From Syntrophaceae bacterium (GTDB lineage Bacteria > Desulfobacterota > Desulfomonilia > Desulfomonilales > Desulfomonilaceae), in assembly GCA_014874425.1 (NCBI GenBank), contig JACWAG010000346.1:1-15713 (forward strand): DNA of 15,713 nucleotides, given 5' to 3'. The position numbers were made by a program, and so were the translations under genes. Shown piece after piece: positions 1 to 6,439 of the stretch. Positions within the stretch are counted from its first letter, which is position 1; the number at the start of each line of letters is the position of its first letter. Below the pieces are notes generated by a model. The model searched no databases, was not told the DNA's origin, and saw only the letters and a list, made by a program, of their open reading frames with translations.

Positions 1-75
1 AACTGAAACACAGATCTGGTTAAAACAAGATGAGGAGTCCAACAGGACCTCTTCTTTTGGCCCCAATTGGTACAC
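1..75 (-). CDS. Possible 5' end of an unidentified gene, cut by the window edge
   Basis: A minus-strand frame is open from a GTG at 73-75 to the window edge, about 25 codons, reading MYQLGPKEEVLL and onward. A GGAG lies five bases upstream of the GTG, which is a fair ribosome-binding site. It would start about 48 bases after the ABC ATPase gene stops, in the same direction, so it could be the next gene of that unit. The same frame runs further upstream to an in-frame TGA at 88-90. I do not recognise the peptide and 25 codons is too short to prove coding. It may simply be noncoding sequence. Confidence 0.22.
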   Translation of the reverse strand, partial: MYQLGPKEEVLLDSSSCFNQICVSV

Positions 76-123
76 TATTGCTCCGCCTCACCGGTACATT
101 TTTCCTCCGGCCTTGACAAAACG

Positions 124-924
124 TCAAAGAGAAACCCCATCTTGACTCAAATTCATATTAAATGCACGCAGTAACCTTATGACCTCAGAAGCGTCTCCGC
201 TTGAAAAAGAATTTAACAACGATTGGGTCCCCCCTTGAGGAATTAGCCACTGTCTGCCTACTGGACTGGAAAGAAATTCATTGGGTGAGTTGTAAAATTG
301 GGTCAGCTTGCTGTAGTCCAAAAATGTGACTGTATCGGCACAGCCCATATCTTTAGATCTGTTAGTTATTTCAATCACGGTGAGGCCTAATGCTCTTTTT
401 AAGTCCCCAATAAGGACACGCGCGTCATGCCTCGATGAATTGTCCAACATAGAAAAAGATTCATCCAGGATCAAGACTTTGGCCCCTACAGCCAAAACGT
501 CTGCTAGGCAAAGTTTTTGCGTTTCTCCTCCTGACAGGGTATGAGTCAGCCTGTCCTCAAATCCTACTAATCCGGTCCAGGCTAGGACATTTCGTACTCG
601 TTTGCGTATTTCTTTTTGGGATACACGAAGGTTCTCCATTCCAAAACAAATATCGTCCAAAACGGTAACACCGACTACAGAATTTGAATAACCACCTGCA
701 ATGTATGCAATCCCGTCGTGATTAATCTCATTGGCAGGCGTGAAAATAATGTCCCCAATCTGAGGTTTTAGAATTCCCTTGATCAATTTGGCCAGAGTAG
801 TCTTACCTGAGCCATCTGGGCCTGCGATGATATTCCAAGTTAGGGGCAATATCTTCAAATTCAGATCTGAGATGATCCACCTATCGGGAGAATAATGAAA
901 CGAAACGTTTTCGATGTTGATCAT
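124..924 (-). CDS. ECF/Cbi-type ABC transporter ATP-binding protein, motif-degenerate
   Basis: This 266-residue protein looks like the ATPase of an energy-coupling-factor (EcfA/CbiO) vitamin or metal importer, which sits on the cytoplasmic face and powers a membrane EcfT subunit. Walker A is GPDGSGKTT at residues 35-43, the stretch VVGVTVLDDICFGMENL (83-99) matches the EcfA family, the signature LSGGETQ is at 130-136, Walker B VLILDE at 150-155 keeps the catalytic Glu, and the D-loop SMLD follows at 158-161. Two key residues are missing: the Q-loop Gln (residues 76-78 read AGG) and the H-loop His (ITNRS at 186-190, Asn in its place). No EcfT or substrate-binding S gene is in the window. The ATG at 922-924 has only a weak AAGTG in front. 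Lying just past the rplQ terminator, it resembles the ecfA position in Firmicutes. The substrate is unknown. Confidence 0.82.
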   Translation of the reverse strand: MINIENVSFHYSPDRWIISDLNLKILPLTWNIIAGPDGSGKTTLAKLIKGILKPQIGDIIFTPANEINHDGIAYIAGGYSNSVVGVTVLDDICFGMENLRVSQKEIRKRVRNVLAWTGLVGFEDRLTHTLSGGETQKLCLADVLAVGAKVLILDESFSMLDNSSRHDARVLIGDLKRALGLTVIEITNRSKDMGCADTVTFLDYSKLTQFYNSPNEFLSSPVGRQWLIPQGGTQSLLNSFSSGDASEVIRLLRAFNMNLSQDGVSL

Positions 925-950
925 TCACTTGCTGTTATGCTGAATCCTCT

Positions 951-981
951 AAAGGGAAAAGCCGAGATAAATTCTCGGCTT
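951..981 (-). terminator. Intrinsic terminator after rplQ
   Basis: On the minus strand a perfect 9-bp stem (AAGCCGAGA / TCTCGGCTT) with a 5-base loop spans 959-981. It is followed by the T-rich run TTTTCCCTTT at 951-960. It begins 43 bases after the rplQ stop and closes the ribosomal-protein cluster. The T-run is interrupted by three C residues, so some read-through is likely. The next gene starts only 26 bases further on. Confidence 0.8.
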
Positions 982-1024
982 CCGGTTCTGAAACGCTTTG
1001 GATATTTGCGTCTTGATCAGCAGA

Positions 1025-1486
1025 TTATGAGTCGGTTTTTGACTTGATTTTATCCAAAAGTTTGTCCTTAAGGCCTTTAGGTTTTGATAAAAGGTTCCCT
1101 TTGGAGGACCCTTGAGCGTCTTTTGTTGGCTTTTTATCAACCAATTCAATAATCGAAACCGAAGCTCCATCCCCTGGCCTAAACCCCTTTTTGATGATTC
1201 TGGTATACCCACCATTACGGTCAGCGAACCTGGGCGCTATGTCGTTGAATAATGAGTGTGTAACTTCTTTCGATCTAATTACACTAAGGGCTTGTCGTCT
1301 AGCATGAAGATCTCCCCGTTTGCCGAGGGTTATCATCTTATCAGCCAAACTTCGGAGCGCCTTAGCTCTTGTGTCCGTGGTGACAATACTTTCGTGTTCA
1401 AGTAGAGAAGTTACCATGTTTCTGAGCATCGCAACGCGGTGGGAAGTCCTCATGCCTAATTTATAACGAGCTTTTCGGTGTCTCAT
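1025..1486 (-). CDS. rplQ: 50S ribosomal protein L17
   Basis: L17 sits near the exit of the 50S peptide tunnel. I start it at the ATG at 1484-1486, giving 153 residues with the family-typical opening MRHRK and with GGAG nine bases upstream; a longer reading from a TTG at 1501 adds five residues without family support. The core runs to about residue 117, ending in IELVD, where many L17 proteins stop soon after. Here a further 36 residues follow, 11 of them Lys, of low complexity and probably disordered. It lies 16 bases after rpoA, the standard alpha-operon ending, and is followed by a terminator. Confidence 0.96.
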   Translation of the reverse strand: MRHRKARYKLGMRTSHRVAMLRNMVTSLLEHESIVTTDTRAKALRSLADKMITLGKRGDLHARRQALSVIRSKEVTHSLFNDIAPRFADRNGGYTRIIKKGFRPGDGASVSIIELVDKKPTKDAQGSSKGNLLSKPKGLKDKLLDKIKSKTDS

Positions 1487-1502
1487 AGAAATTATCTCCA
1501 AA

Positions 1503-2540
1503 TCAATCGCTTACGGCGTTTTCTCTTTCTTTCCTCATGGTATCGAGTTCTTCCCTGGATGGAAAGTTGGGTACTGTCATGCCAAGCCCAAGACCCATAT
1601 CGGACAAAATCTCCTTGATTTCGTTCAGTGATTTTCGACCGAAGTTCTTAGTCTTAAGCATTTCTTGCTCAGTTTTCTGAACAAGTTCACCGATGTATCG
1701 TATATCCGCGTTCTTTAAACAGTTAGCGGACCTAACACTTAACTCTAGTTCTGCGACACTTCGATGAAGGTTTTCATTGACCTGCGGTTCAGACTGTGGT
1801 TTGTCGTCCTTTAAAACTGGTTCTTCTATTTCCGGACTCAGGAGAAAAACCCTGAACTGCTCGCGAAGTATAGAGGCTGCGCGGTGCAGAGCTTCGCTGG
1901 GACGAATCGCCCCGTTTGTCCAGATTTCCATAGTCAATTTGTCATAATCTGTTCTTTGGCCGACACGGGTATCAGTAACCTTATAACTGACTTTGCGAAT
2001 AGGAGAGAAGACGGCGTCTAACGCAAGAGTGCCGATAACATCCTCACTCTCTTCAGCCGGTGAATAGCCTTTCCCCCATTCTACCGTTAGCTCCATGACC
2101 AATTTGCCTTCTTTTGATAACGTAGCCAAAACCAAATTGGGGTTGATTATTTCAACAGCGTGCGAAGTTTGGATGTCGCCTGCAATCGCCTCACGTTCCC
2201 CGGAACAATCTAGTCTGATAGTTTCCGGCCCATCGGTATGCAATTTTAGGCGAACCTGTTTCAAATTCAGCAACAAATCCGTAACATCTTCTTTAACGCC
2301 TGGAATTGTAGAAAATTCATGTAATACGCCATCGATTTTAGCTTTTGTAATAGAAGCCCCTGGAAGAGAGGACAACAAAACTCTTCTCAGCGAATTGCCC
2401 AATGTAATACCAAACCCTCGCTCTAGAGGGCCGATAAGATATTTACCGTATTCGGTTGTTTCATCCCCATCGACCTCTAATCGTGCAGGATCAAGATTGG
2501 TCCAGGGGCGGGTCATCAGGGTTTGCCCTGTATCACTCAT
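1503..2540 (-). CDS. rpoA: DNA-directed RNA polymerase subunit alpha
   Basis: The alpha subunit dimerises to nucleate RNA polymerase assembly; its C-terminal domain contacts UP elements and activators. The protein is 345 residues, slightly longer than the E. coli form. The N-terminal domain shows ERGFGITLGNSLRRVLLSS (40-58), the linker is acidic and Pro-rich (about 236-260), and the C-terminal domain carries ELSVRSANCLKNADIRYIGE (266-285), in which Arg270 matches E. coli Arg265, the DNA-contacting residue. The ATG at 2538-2540 has GAGAGGAAA just upstream. It follows rpsD by an unusually long 170 bases containing a terminator-like hairpin, which suggests its level is set separately from the ribosomal proteins. 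Confidence 0.98.
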   Translation of the reverse strand: MSDTGQTLMTRPWTNLDPARLEVDGDETTEYGKYLIGPLERGFGITLGNSLRRVLLSSLPGASITKAKIDGVLHEFSTIPGVKEDVTDLLLNLKQVRLKLHTDGPETIRLDCSGEREAIAGDIQTSHAVEIINPNLVLATLSKEGKLVMELTVEWGKGYSPAEESEDVIGTLALDAVFSPIRKVSYKVTDTRVGQRTDYDKLTMEIWTNGAIRPSEALHRAASILREQFRVFLLSPEIEEPVLKDDKPQSEPQVNENLHRSVAELELSVRSANCLKNADIRYIGELVQKTEQEMLKTKNFGRKSLNEIKEILSDMGLGLGMTVPNFPSREELDTMRKERENAVSD

Positions 2541-2622
2541 GGCTTTCCTCTCGTAATCTGCGCCGTTAGTGATCCAGCCTCAATCGCGTGGATTGTTGGC
2601 GTAAAATCAAAACCTTGCAGAG

Positions 2623-2663
2623 TAAAAAGCCGTTTCCGTATGCCATATTCCCGGGCAAACGGC
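2623..2663 (-). terminator. Terminator-like hairpin between rpsD and rpoA (possible attenuator)
   Basis: On the minus strand GCCGTTT (2657-2663) pairs perfectly with AAACGGC (2629-2635) across a 21-base loop. TTTTT follows directly at 2624-2628, which is the layout of an intrinsic terminator. Two more CC/GG pairs could extend the stem past a bulge. The loop is larger than usual, so strength is uncertain. It lies inside an operon, 83 bases before the essential rpoA gene, so it must be leaky, regulated, or bypassed by a local promoter; I found no convincing promoter between it and rpoA. Confidence 0.5.
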
Positions 2664-2675
2664 GGATCTTTTCGT

Positions 2676-2700
2676 ACGCGCCGCAAAGTGTAAGGCGCAC
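2676..2700 (-). promoter_or_regulatory. Short hairpin just after rpsD
   Basis: On the minus strand GTGCGCC (2694-2700) can pair with GGCGCGT (2676-2682): five Watson-Crick pairs plus two G-U pairs around an 11-base loop. It begins 10 bases after the rpsD stop and precedes the terminator-like hairpin at 2623-2663. The two together form a structured rpoA leader. Any role, such as binding of S4, is inference. Confidence 0.3.
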
Positions 2701-2710
2701 GAACTAAAAA

Positions 2711-3337
2711 CTATTTGGAATAAAATTCGACGATTAACTGTTCACGAATCGTCGGCGGTAATTCCTCACGAGTTGGCACACCTTTGATTGTTCCCTTAAA
2801 GTTTTCAGCATCCACTTCGAACCAGGAAGGAACAGGTCTGCGTCCAACTGCGGACATGGAATCCTCAACGGATTTAAGTTTTTTGCTCTTTTCCTTCACT
2901 TCGACAACCATCCCAGGTTTAGTTAAAAAAGAGGCTATGTCCACCTTTCTACCATTTACCAGGAAATGTCCATGATTGACGAGTTGACGGGCTTCCGATC
3001 GAGACGATGCGAACCCCATTCTATAAACTATGTTGTCCAGCCGAGATTCTAACAAAAGCAACAGGTTTTCGCCGGTGACTCCTCGACGTTGCTCCGCCAA
3101 GTGAGCGTAATTTCGGAACTGTTTCTCTAGCAGTCCATAAATGCGGCGAACTTTTTGCTTTTCCCTGAGTTGGACCCCGTAATCAGTATGCTTTGCCCGA
3201 CTCTGACCATGCTGGCCAGGAGGATAGTTTCGTCTCTCTACAGAACACTTGTCGGAAAAACACCGGTCTCCTTTGAGAAACAACTTGGTTGTTTCACGCC
3301 GGCAAAATCTACAAACTGAATCTCGATAACGCGCCAA
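2711..3337 (-). CDS. rpsD: 30S ribosomal protein S4 (zinc-binding form)
   Basis: S4 is a primary 16S rRNA-binding protein that starts 30S body assembly; in E. coli it also represses the alpha operon by binding its mRNA. At 208 residues it has normal length. The N-terminus has Cys9, Cys12, Cys26 and Cys31, the zinc-binding form. An S4-type RNA-binding domain covers about 97-160 (SRLDNIVYRMGFASSRSEAR). The start is a TTG at 3335-3337 with AAGGAG seven bases upstream, and MARYRD is the family opening; no nearby ATG or GTG fits. It lies 46 bases after rpsK. Confidence 0.98.
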   Translation of the reverse strand: MARYRDSVCRFCRRETTKLFLKGDRCFSDKCSVERRNYPPGQHGQSRAKHTDYGVQLREKQKVRRIYGLLEKQFRNYAHLAEQRRGVTGENLLLLLESRLDNIVYRMGFASSRSEARQLVNHGHFLVNGRKVDIASFLTKPGMVVEVKEKSKKLKSVEDSMSAVGRRPVPSWFEVDAENFKGTIKGVPTREELPPTIREQLIVEFYSK

Positions 3338-3344
3338 ACTAAGA

Positions 3345-3350
3345 CTCCTT
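3345..3350 (-). promoter_or_regulatory. Ribosome-binding site deciding the rpsD TTG start
   Basis: AAGGAG lies seven bases upstream of TTG at 3335-3337. It fixes that TTG as the rpsD start, which agrees with the usual MAR opening of S4. Confidence 0.8.
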
Positions 3351-3383
3351 TATCTAATAAGCAGAAATCTCTGTACAGTCACA

Positions 3384-3773
3384 CTAAACACGTCTTCTCT
3401 TGGGAGGCCTGCAACCATTGTGTGGTATAGGCGTAACATCCTTTATCAAAGTAATCTGAAAACCCGCTGCTTGGAGTGACCGGAGCGCCGCCTCACGTCC
3501 AGCGCCAGGTCCATTGATCAATACTTCGACATGTCGCATGCCGTTTTCCATGGCCTTACGCGCCGCATCCTCAGCGGCCAACTGGGCCGCAAAAGGTGTA
3601 GATTTTCTGGACCCCTTAAATCCCTGTGTTCCGGCGGAAGACCATGCAACCACATTCCCGTCAGGGTCCGTGATTGTTACAATGGTGTTATTGAAGGTCG
3701 ACTGAATATGTGCGACCCCTCTAGGAACATTTCGCCGTTCTTTTTTCTTTTTGACTATCCGCCTTCTCGGCAT
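3384..3773 (-). CDS. rpsK: 30S ribosomal protein S11
   Basis: S11 lines the 30S platform beside the E site and the 3' end of 16S rRNA. The 129-residue protein has a basic N-terminal tail (RRRIVKKKKERR), the core IQSTFNNTIVTITD near residue 23, the GPGAGREAALRSL motif at about 88-100, and the C-terminal NGCRPPKRRRV tail typical of the family. The ATG at 3771-3773 has GGAGAG seven bases ahead. An unusually long 133-base gap separates it from rpsM, whereas these two genes are often nearly adjacent. Confidence 0.98.
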   Translation of the reverse strand: MPRRRIVKKKKERRNVPRGVAHIQSTFNNTIVTITDPDGNVVAWSSAGTQGFKGSRKSTPFAAQLAAEDAARKAMENGMRHVEVLINGPGAGREAALRSLQAAGFQITLIKDVTPIPHNGCRPPKRRRV

Positions 3774-3794
3774 TGATCTCTCCGTTACAGACCG

Positions 3795-3813
3795 ATTATC
3801 ATTAATTGATAAT
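3795..3813 (-). promoter_or_regulatory. AT-rich inverted repeat upstream of rpsK
   Basis: ATTATCA (3795-3801) and TGATAAT (3807-3813) form a perfect 7-bp inverted repeat around a 5-base spacer, 21 bases before the rpsK ATG. The sequence is very AT-rich. It could be a weak RNA hairpin, a protein-binding palindrome, or part of an internal promoter (TTGAAC lies about 10 bases upstream on the minus strand, but no well-spaced -10 is evident). No function can be assigned. Confidence 0.25.
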
Positions 3814-3872
3814 TAAAACGTTTGTTCAACGACCGGGTTTGACCACCGATCATCCCGATTTTTCCCCATAGA

Positions 3873-3890
3873 CCACTATGATAGAAGTGG
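3873..3890 (-). repeat. Small inverted repeat after rpsM
   Basis: CCACT (3873-3877) and AGTGG (3886-3890) can pair across an 8-base loop, 16 bases after the rpsM stop. The stem is only 5 bp and has no T-run, so it is not a terminator. Confidence 0.2.
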
Positions 3891-3906
3891 ACCTTTGAAA
3901 AAAGCA

Positions 3907-4275
3907 TTACTTCTTTTTGCCAATTTGCATTTTCCTAGGACCCTTACGAGTCCTCGAGTTGGTATGAGTCCTCTGCCCTCGAACCGGCAAGCCTCTACGG
4001 TGCCTAAGCCCTCGATAGCAGCCAAGGTCCATAAGCCTTTTGATGTTCATGCTAATTTCGCGACGCAAATCACCCTCGACCTTGTACGATCGATCAATAG
4101 CCTCGCGAATTTTTGCGACGTCAACCTCGGTTAATTTATCCGAGTTCATGCCCGGATCGAGGCCTGATTCATCCAAAATCTTCAGAGCTGTAGCCCTACC
4201 GATTCCGTAGATATAGGTTAGAGCGATTTCCATTCGTTTGTTTTTGGGAAGGTCGATCCCAGCAATACGCGCCAC
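3907..4275 (-). CDS. rpsM: 30S ribosomal protein S13
   Basis: S13 sits in the 30S head, contacts the P-site tRNA through its basic tail and bridges to the 50S subunit. I start it at GTG 4273-4275, five bases after GGAGGA at 4281-4286, giving 122 residues and the family opening ARIAGIDLP; a longer frame adds ten unsupported residues. Further hallmarks are YIYGIGRATALKIL (about 22-35), LRREISMNIKRLMDLGCYRG (about 70-90), and the tail RGQRTHTNSRTRKGPRK. It follows rpmJ by 39 bases. In E. coli the S4-regulated leader precedes this gene; I saw no clear counterpart here. Confidence 0.97.
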   Translation of the reverse strand: MARIAGIDLPKNKRMEIALTYIYGIGRATALKILDESGLDPGMNSDKLTEVDVAKIREAIDRSYKVEGDLRREISMNIKRLMDLGCYRGLRHRRGLPVRGQRTHTNSRTRKGPRKMQIGKKK

Positions 4276-4314
4276 GATATTCCTCCAGGCGTTAAAACCT
4301 TGCAATCACAGGGC

Positions 4315-4428
4315 TCAACCCTGTCGCTGCTTGTGTTTTGGGTTCTCGCAGATTACTCTGACAATACCTCTACGTTTGATTATCTTACATTTGTCACAGA
4401 TACGTTTTACCGATGCCCTCACTTTCAT
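4315..4428 (-). CDS. rpmJ: 50S ribosomal protein L36 (zinc-binding form)
   Basis: This is the smallest ribosomal protein, 37 residues, reading MKVRASVKRICDKCKIIKRR at its N-terminus. Cys11, Cys14, Cys27 and His32 form the zinc ribbon of the C+ type. It stabilises 23S rRNA near the 50S central protuberance. The ATG at 4426-4428 has AAGGAGGCGCTC in front, a strong ribosome-binding site. It falls between adk and rpsM, where map and infA often precede it in other bacteria; both are absent here. Confidence 0.96.
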   Translation of the reverse strand: MKVRASVKRICDKCKIIKRRGIVRVICENPKHKQRQG

Positions 4429-4464
4429 GAGCGCCTCCTTATTTTCCCAAAGAGAAAACTCTAA

Positions 4465-5112
4465 CTAGGCTATAGCATTTTCTATTCGGGCAAAAATTTC
4501 TTCTATAGGGCCCACACCCTGGACTTTTCTCAACAGGCCCTTGTCAGCGAAATATTGTACGAGAGGGGCTGTTTGTTTATTGTAAACACCTAACCTCTCT
4601 CTTATGGTTTTCTCATTATCATCATCCCTCTGATAAAGCTCCGATCCACAAATGTCGCATACGCCTTCCTTTTTAGGAGCATTGAATATTACATGAAACA
4701 TCGCCCCGCAAGCGGAGTTTCGACATGTGCGTCTCCCAGAAAGCCTCTTCACCAGTTCCTCATCAGGAACATCGACTAAAACAGCGTGAGATATGGATTT
4801 CCCTTGAGCTTCAAGAATCTTGTCTAATGCTTTTGCCTGAGCAAGTGTTCTCGGGAATCCATCCAGCATATATCCTTTGTCCAGGTCCGGTTTGGAAAGT
4901 CTCTCTTCCACAACGCCAATGACTACGTCGTCCGGTACCAGTTCTCCTTTATCCATATAGGTTTTGGCTTTCAGGCCCATAGGCGTCCCTTCTTTAAGAG
5001 CCGCTCTAAAAATGTCTCCCGTAGATATCTGGGGAATTCCAAGTTTTTCAACTAACATTTTTGCTTGAGTACCTTTGCCGGAACCAGGTCCTCCCAACAA
5101 TACGATCCTCAT
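4465..5112 (-). CDS. adk: Adenylate kinase, zinc-type long form
   Basis: Adk catalyses ATP + AMP = 2 ADP in the cytosol. The 215-residue protein has the P-loop GGPGSGKGT at 7-15, the AMP-binding region STGDIFRAALKEG (30-42) and DGFPRT (84-89), and the long LID from about 121 to 165. The LID has Cys130, Cys135, Cys152 and Cys155. The first pair is spaced CX4C (CRNSAC) rather than the usual CX2C, while the second is CDIC. The ATG at 5110-5112 has AAGGAGGG six bases or so upstream. It follows secY by 27 bases, a common arrangement that co-expresses Adk with the ribosome. Confidence 0.97.
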   Translation of the reverse strand: MRIVLLGGPGSGKGTQAKMLVEKLGIPQISTGDIFRAALKEGTPMGLKAKTYMDKGELVPDDVVIGVVEERLSKPDLDKGYMLDGFPRTLAQAKALDKILEAQGKSISHAVLVDVPDEELVKRLSGRRTCRNSACGAMFHVIFNAPKKEGVCDICGSELYQRDDDNEKTIRERLGVYNKQTAPLVQYFADKGLLRKVQGVGPIEEIFARIENAIA

Positions 5113-5139
5113 GTTTCCCTCCTTGACCTAAAAACTTCT

Positions 5140-6432
5140 TTACCGTCTTCCTTTTATTCGCCCTGTACGAATGAAGCCTTCATAGTGCCTCTGAATCAAA
5201 TGTGTTTCAATCTGCGATAGAGTGTCAAGCGCCACTCCTACAACGATTAGCAGCGATGTTCCACCGAAATAGAACGGGGCATTGAAACGACTGATAAGTA
5301 TAGAAGGCAGTACACATACGACAGATATGTAAATTGCGCCCCCAAGAGTAATCCTCGTAAGTACTTTATCAATATATTGGGCTGTCTTTTTTCCAGGCCT
5401 GATACCGGGAATATAACCCCCATACTTTTTCATATTATCGGCGACATCCACTGGATTAAAAGTGACAGCGGTATAAAAATAGCAAAAGAAGACTATCAGA
5501 GCTACATAGCAAAACTCATAAACTACTGTCCCGGGTCTAAGCCAATCAGTTATTGATGTAACAATAGGAATGTTCAAGAATTGAGCAATAGTAGCCGGGA
5601 AAATAATTAATGATGAAGCAAAAATTGGAGGAATAACCCCTGCTGTGTTCACCTTTAGTGGAAGATGCGTGGTCTGGCCGCCATAAATCCGTCTCCCGAC
5701 GACCCTTTTGGCATACTGCACAGGAATACGCCGCTGACCTCTTTCTACGAAAACAATTACGGCTATAACCGCAATCATGATGCCAATTAACAATAACAAT
5801 ACGAGAAAACCAAGGTCTCCAGTCTGGACCAACTGAACAGTACTGCCTAACGCAGATGGCATCCTAGCTACGATTCCGGCAAAAATTATAAGTGAGATTC
5901 CATTTCCAATCCCCCGCTCGGTAATCTGCTCACCCAACCACATAATAAAAGCGGTCCCCGCCGTAAGAGTCACCATAGATAGAAGCACGAACGCCGGTTT
6001 GGACATGTAGACTAGATTCTCGGTCTTGGCGAGCCCAATACTGATACCCATACTCTGAACCAGAGACAGGACAACTGTTCCATAACGTGTGTATTGAGTA
6101 ATTTTCTTTCTGCCGGCCTCTCCCTCTTTTGACAACCGTTCCAGATGCGGAACGACAACCGTAAGAAGCTGCAGAATAATAGACGCGCTAATATATGGCA
6201 TGATGCCCAAAGAGAATACCGAGAAGTTCTCCAACGCTCCACCCGTGAACATATCGATAACGCCAAAGAGAGTCTGCTGGTAGCGGCCAAAAAACTCCTT
6301 TAGGGCCAAAGTGTTTATACCAGGGGTCGGAACGTGTACACCCAATCGATAAACAAGAAGCATCAGGAGCGTAAAAAACACTCTACGCTTCAATTCCGGA
6401 ATCTTGGCTATGTTAGCGATGGAACCTATCAA
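5140..6432 (-). CDS. secY: Protein translocase subunit SecY
   Basis: SecY forms the membrane channel of the SecYEG translocon, through which secreted and membrane proteins pass. At 430 residues it has family length with about ten hydrophobic membrane spans. Hallmarks in order are PTPGIN after the first span, the plug-region stretch GGALENFSVFSLGIMPYISA, the loop EGEAGRKKIT, ITERGIGNGISLIIF, VERGQRRIPVQYAKR, LPLKVNTAGVIPPIFASS, and the ribosome- and SecA-contacting loop RPGKKTAQYIDKVL. The start is TTG at 6430-6432 with AGGAG seven bases upstream; no ATG or GTG lies before the first span. It closes the spc block, 77 bases after rplO. Confidence 0.98.
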   Translation of the reverse strand: MIGSIANIAKIPELKRRVFFTLLMLLVYRLGVHVPTPGINTLALKEFFGRYQQTLFGVIDMFTGGALENFSVFSLGIMPYISASIILQLLTVVVPHLERLSKEGEAGRKKITQYTRYGTVVLSLVQSMGISIGLAKTENLVYMSKPAFVLLSMVTLTAGTAFIMWLGEQITERGIGNGISLIIFAGIVARMPSALGSTVQLVQTGDLGFLVLLLLIGIMIAVIAVIVFVERGQRRIPVQYAKRVVGRRIYGGQTTHLPLKVNTAGVIPPIFASSLIIFPATIAQFLNIPIVTSITDWLRPGTVVYEFCYVALIVFFCYFYTAVTFNPVDVADNMKKYGGYIPGIRPGKKTAQYIDKVLTRITLGGAIYISVVCVLPSILISRFNAPFYFGGTSLLIVVGVALDTLSQIETHLIQRHYEGFIRTGRIKGRR

Positions 6433-6439
6433 GAAAGGT

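Noticed and set aside
22..60. GTCC/GGAC inverted repeat near the left edge, as a plus-strand terminator
   Set aside because: Only four clean base pairs, a mismatch next to them and a broken T-run; too weak to call.
949..1215. 88-residue minus-strand reading frame overlapping the end of rplQ
   Set aside because: It lies in another frame of the clearly coding rplQ and its 3' part runs through the terminator; no family resemblance or ribosome-binding site.
2095..2556. 153-residue plus-strand frame antisense to rpoA
   Set aside because: Shadow of rpoA; no start signal or recognisable domains.
3795..3840. Internal promoter before rpsK (TTGAAC with an AT-rich -10)
   Set aside because: At 16-18 base spacing the candidate -10 hexamers match TATAAT poorly, and the well-matching GATAAT is 23 bases away. 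Kept only as a possibility in the gap finding.
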